From assembly GCA_007122185.1 (NCBI GenBank), contig SKUI01000157.1, forward strand, positions 1-7,641: a stretch of 7,641 bases of DNA. Reading direction: 5' to 3'. This stretch comes from Rhodothermia bacterium (GTDB lineage: Bacteria > Bacteroidota > Rhodothermia > Balneolales > Natronogracilivirgulaceae). Below are positions 5,760-7,641 of the stretch, piece by piece. Made by a program: the position numbers and the translations under genes. Under the pieces are notes generated by a model, which did no database searches, was not told the DNA's origin, and worked only from the letters and a program-made list of their open reading frames with translations. Within the stretch, counting starts at the first letter, position 1. Each line of letters starts with the position of its first letter.

Positions 5760-6251
5760 ATGAGTACACTACTGGATAAGTCCGAAAGTATCAATATTGG
5801 AATCACCGATGAGCAGCGCAGCGAAATTTCAGAAGCCCTTGGCCACCTTCTGGCCGACTCCTACATGCTCTACCTGAAGACGCACAACTATCACTGGAAC
5901 GTGACCGGGATGAATTTCCAGTCCCTGCACGCCATGTTTGAAGAGCAGTACACGGAACTTGCCCAGGCCATCGATGACATTGCCGAGCAGATCCGTTCGC
6001 TGGGACATTTTGCTCCGGGGTCCTTCAAGGAGTATTCCAAAATGACCACGATCACGGAAGAAGAGGGGCTGCCGGATGACCGCACCATGGTAAAAAAACT
6101 GCAGGAGGCCAACGAGGCAGTAATCCGTACGGCCCGCAAGGCCTTGCCGGCTTGCGAGAAGGCGGGCGACGAGGCCACACTTGATCTGGTGACCGAGCGC
6201 ATCCGCACACACTCGAAAGTCGCATGGATGCTTCGCAGCCATCTTCAGTGA
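5760..6251 (+). CDS. dps: Dps-family ferritin-like DNA-binding/iron-storage protein
   Basis: This is a 163-residue member of the Dps/ferritin-like family, which forms 12-subunit shells, oxidises ferrous iron using hydrogen peroxide and thus protects DNA. The signature HNYHWNVTGMNFQSLHAMFEEQY (residues 42-64) is present. The ferroxidase site shared between subunits can be read as His45, His57, Glu61, Asp72 and Glu76, with the same spacing as His51, His63, Asp67, Asp78 and Glu82 of Escherichia coli Dps. The N-terminus (MSTLLDKSESINIGIT) has few lysines, so DNA binding through an N-terminal tail is not obvious and the protein may act mainly in iron and peroxide handling. A strong AGGAG lies 6 nt before the start. 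The gene appears to be single, with its own leader and a rho-independent terminator at 6311-6346. Confidence 0.95.
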   Translation: MSTLLDKSESINIGITDEQRSEISEALGHLLADSYMLYLKTHNYHWNVTGMNFQSLHAMFEEQYTELAQAIDDIAEQIRSLGHFAPGSFKEYSKMTTITEEEGLPDDRTMVKKLQEANEAVIRTARKALPACEKAGDEATLDLVTERIRTHSKVAWMLRSHLQ

Positions 6252-6310
6252 TATTCCTAAAGACGAGGAATCTGTCCATTGAAACCAAGTGACACAACAC
6301 GGATTCATGA

Positions 6311-6346
6311 AAAAGGCAGGCTGACATTGTCGGTCTGCCTTTTTTT
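6311..6346 (+). terminator. Rho-independent terminator after dps
   Basis: AGGCAGGCTGAC (6314-6325) pairs with GTCGGTCTGCCT (6329-6340) around a three-base ATT. This gives a 12-bp stem with two G-U pairs, extended by A-T pairs from the flanking A run, and is followed by a T run (6340-6346). It lies about 60 nt after the dps stop. The A run on the left side gives five T on the other strand, so weak action in both directions is possible, but no minus-strand gene ends here. Confidence 0.9.
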
Positions 6347-6382
6347 CTATAGCGCTCATGCCGTTTAAAAAACAATAATCTG

Positions 6383-6415
6383 CTTGGATAAATACCGTAA
6401 TATGATGTACATTTT
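6383..6415 (+). promoter_or_regulatory. Candidate mscS promoter
   Basis: CTTG at 6383-6386 and TACATTTT at 6408-6415 loosely match the TTG and TAnnTTTG boxes of Bacteroidota primary promoters, with the last G replaced by T. A transcript from here would start near 6420, just before the folded segment at 6424-6466. An alternative sigma-70-like pair, TTTAAA (6364-6369) and GATAAA (6387-6392), has a 17-bp spacer. Neither is strong. Confidence 0.3.
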
Positions 6416-6423
6416 CCTGTCAT

Positions 6424-6466
6424 AGCTGTTGCCTGGTGACAGATCAGGCGACTTGGGGGAACAGCT
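6424..6466 (+). promoter_or_regulatory. Potential folded leader of mscS
   Basis: Two nested inverted repeats lie between the dps terminator and mscS. The outer pair is AGCTGTT (6424-6430) with AACAGCT (6460-6466), seven perfect pairs. The inner pair is GCCTGGT (6431-6437) with ATCAGGC (6443-6449), seven pairs including one G-U, around a GACAG loop. The left arms are contiguous, while the right arms are separated by a 10-base G-rich bulge, gacttggggg (6450-6459). A competing pair CTGTCA/TGACAG (6417-6422 with 6437-6442) would interleave with the inner helix. It matches no riboswitch I know, has no T run after it, and ends 88 nt before the mscS start. Confidence 0.4.
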
Positions 6467-6554
6467 TTATCAACGATGGATGTGCAATAATTGGAAAATA
6501 TACAGCATAGAAAGCGGAACAAACAGAGAAACGATACTCTAATAGGAGATTATC

Positions 6555-7388
6555 ATGGAAAATCTTGAAAACATAGAAGGAATCGTGGCCGAGGTGGTGG
6601 TGCCGTATGGTCTCAATATCGTAGGCGCGGTCGTCATACTGATCATTGGTTGGCTGATTGCCAGCTGGGCGAGCAAGCGTGTCAGAAAGGCATGCGACAA
6701 ATCGGAACGTATTGACAAAACCCTGACGCCAATTCTTTCGCAGACGGTGAAAGTTCTTATTCTGATAGCCACAGTGATTGCCGTACTCAACCGGTTCGGT
6801 GTGGAAACCACGAGCCTTGTGGCACTTTTGGGTGTGGCCGGACTTGCCGTTGGCCTGGCCTTACAGGGTACATTGAGCAATTTTTCCGCTGGAGTGATGC
6901 TGATGCTTTTCCGCCCGTTCAATGTCGGCGATGCGGTCAATATCAGCGGGGTTTTGGGCGTGGTGGATGAAATCGGTCTGTTTTCCACGAAAATGCATAC
7001 ATTTGACAATATATTCATGATCATCCCGAACACCAATATTTGGGGTGCCAATATTTCGAACTTTTCAACCAATCCCACACGCCGGATCGATATGGTCTTC
7101 GGTATCAGTTACACTGATGACATCAACAAAGCCATGAAGATCATCCGGGAAGCGCTGGATGCCGATGAGCGTGTCCTCAAGGATCCCGAACCCATGGTGG
7201 CCGTCGGTGAGCTCGGCGACAGCTCGGTGGATATTTTTGTGCGGCCGTGGTCCAAGGCTTCCGATCTCTGGCCTGCCCGGTTCGCACTGATCAAGGATAT
7301 CAAAGAGCGCTTTGACAAGGAAGGCATTTCCATTCCGTTTCCGCAGCGGGATGTGCACCTTTTCCAGGAAGAGAAAGCAAAGAAATAG
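6555..7388 (+). CDS. mscS: Small-conductance mechanosensitive channel, MscS family
   Basis: This 277-residue protein is close to the length of Escherichia coli MscS (286). It is a heptameric inner-membrane channel that opens under membrane tension and releases solutes during osmotic downshock. Hydrophobic segments lie at about 17-40, 62-80 and 86-120. The third contains the pore helix with the glycine/alanine ladder VALLGVAGLAVGLALQGTLSNFSAG (89-113) and ends in FRPFNVGD (119-126). The beta domain carries IPNTNIWGANISNFS (157-171), the PN-x-x-I signature, and the C-terminal domain ends in GISIPFPQRDVHLF (257-270), both standard for the family. AGGAG at 6544-6548, 6 nt before the ATG, fixes the start. 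It is preceded by a possible folded leader and separated from dps by a terminator, so it is regulated on its own. Confidence 0.96.
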   Translation: MENLENIEGIVAEVVVPYGLNIVGAVVILIIGWLIASWASKRVRKACDKSERIDKTLTPILSQTVKVLILIATVIAVLNRFGVETTSLVALLGVAGLAVGLALQGTLSNFSAGVMLMLFRPFNVGDAVNISGVLGVVDEIGLFSTKMHTFDNIFMIIPNTNIWGANISNFSTNPTRRIDMVFGISYTDDINKAMKIIREALDADERVLKDPEPMVAVGELGDSSVDIFVRPWSKASDLWPARFALIKDIKERFDKEGISIPFPQRDVHLFQEEKAKK

Positions 7389-7434
7389 TTTAACAACAAA
7401 CGTTGTCGTCCACCAGTAAAGCCTTGCAGCAGCT

Positions 7435-7641
7435 ATGCAGTATTATTACAAGAAAACGGTCCTGGTTTCCGGTGCTTCATCGGGAATCGGGATCGCTTTT
7501 TGCAAGGAACTGGCATCATCTGGTGCCAGCCTGGTGCTGACTGCCAGAAGGGAAGACCGTCTGGAAGCCCTCGCCAGGCAATTGAGAGCCAGCCATGACT
7601 GCGATGTAACGGTTATCCCGTGCGACCTTTCGGACCCGGAG
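7435..7641 (+). CDS. Short-chain dehydrogenase/reductase (N-terminal part)
   Basis: From the ATG at 7435, 69 codons stay open to the window edge. They begin MQYYYKKTVLVSGASSGIG, which contains the glycine-rich NAD(P)-binding motif of classical SDR enzymes (SGASSGIG, residues 12-19) after the first beta strand. LVLTARREDRLEALARQL (33-50) follows; the arginines after the second strand favour NADPH over NADH. VTVIPCDLSDPE (58-69) is the third strand with the aspartate that contacts the adenine ring. The catalytic serine, tyrosine and lysine lie outside the window, so substrate and pathway are open. The gene starts 46 nt after mscS with no clear ribosome binding site and no terminator between them, so read-through from mscS is possible. 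Confidence 0.9.
   Translation, partial: MQYYYKKTVLVSGASSGIGIAFCKELASSGASLVLTARREDRLEALARQLRASHDCDVTVIPCDLSDPE

Noticed and set aside
5829..6359. A 176-codon minus-strand open frame opposite dps
   Set aside because: It is a shadow of a clear Dps gene, and its start falls beyond the dps terminator with no ribosome binding site.
7393..7406. ACAAC/GTTGT inverted repeat after mscS as a terminator
   Set aside because: The stem is only five pairs, AT-rich, and no T run follows.

Overview
The window reads as an ordinary chromosomal segment of a free-living bacterium, most likely from the Bacteroidota/Balneolota/Rhodothermota side of the tree. The main clue is the minus-strand gene order: a DUF3822-like protein, rsmD, coaD, then a class I aminotransferase. 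I associate the DUF3822-rsmD-coaD neighbourhood with that group from memory. Many starts here also lack a clear Shine-Dalgarno sequence, which is common in those phyla. The lineage is an inference; no rRNA or tRNA gene is present to test it.

Layout. The left third (1-2848) is transcribed right to left. It holds a small membrane-anchored protein with a pseudopilin-like look, the DUF3822-like protein, RsmD (16S rRNA methyltransferase), CoaD (coenzyme A synthesis), and the first 49 codons of an aspartate-type aminotransferase that leaves the window. Between coaD and the aminotransferase lies a 15-bp tandem repeat of seven units that runs into the coaD stop codon. Bases 2849-3066 form a divergent intergenic region with no gene.

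The right part (3073-7641) is transcribed left to right. It holds a compact co-catalytic zinc peptidase, an unrecognised 118-residue acidic protein, a TPR protein and an RluA-type pseudouridine synthase; the last three are tightly spaced. Then come a Dps ferritin-like protein with a strong rho-independent terminator, an MscS mechanosensitive channel with a possible structured leader, and the start of a short-chain dehydrogenase that leaves the window.

Functionally this is mostly housekeeping (translation, CoA, amino acids) plus two stress genes (Dps for iron and oxidative stress, MscS for osmotic downshock). I see no mobile element, CRISPR array, defence locus or phage gene, and no convincing new multi-gene system. 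The points most worth a second look are the 15-bp repeat array abutting coaD, the possible folded leader of mscS, the pseudopilin-like/ASKHA-like pair ahead of rsmD, and the unrecognised 118-residue gene next to the TPR and pseudouridine synthase genes.
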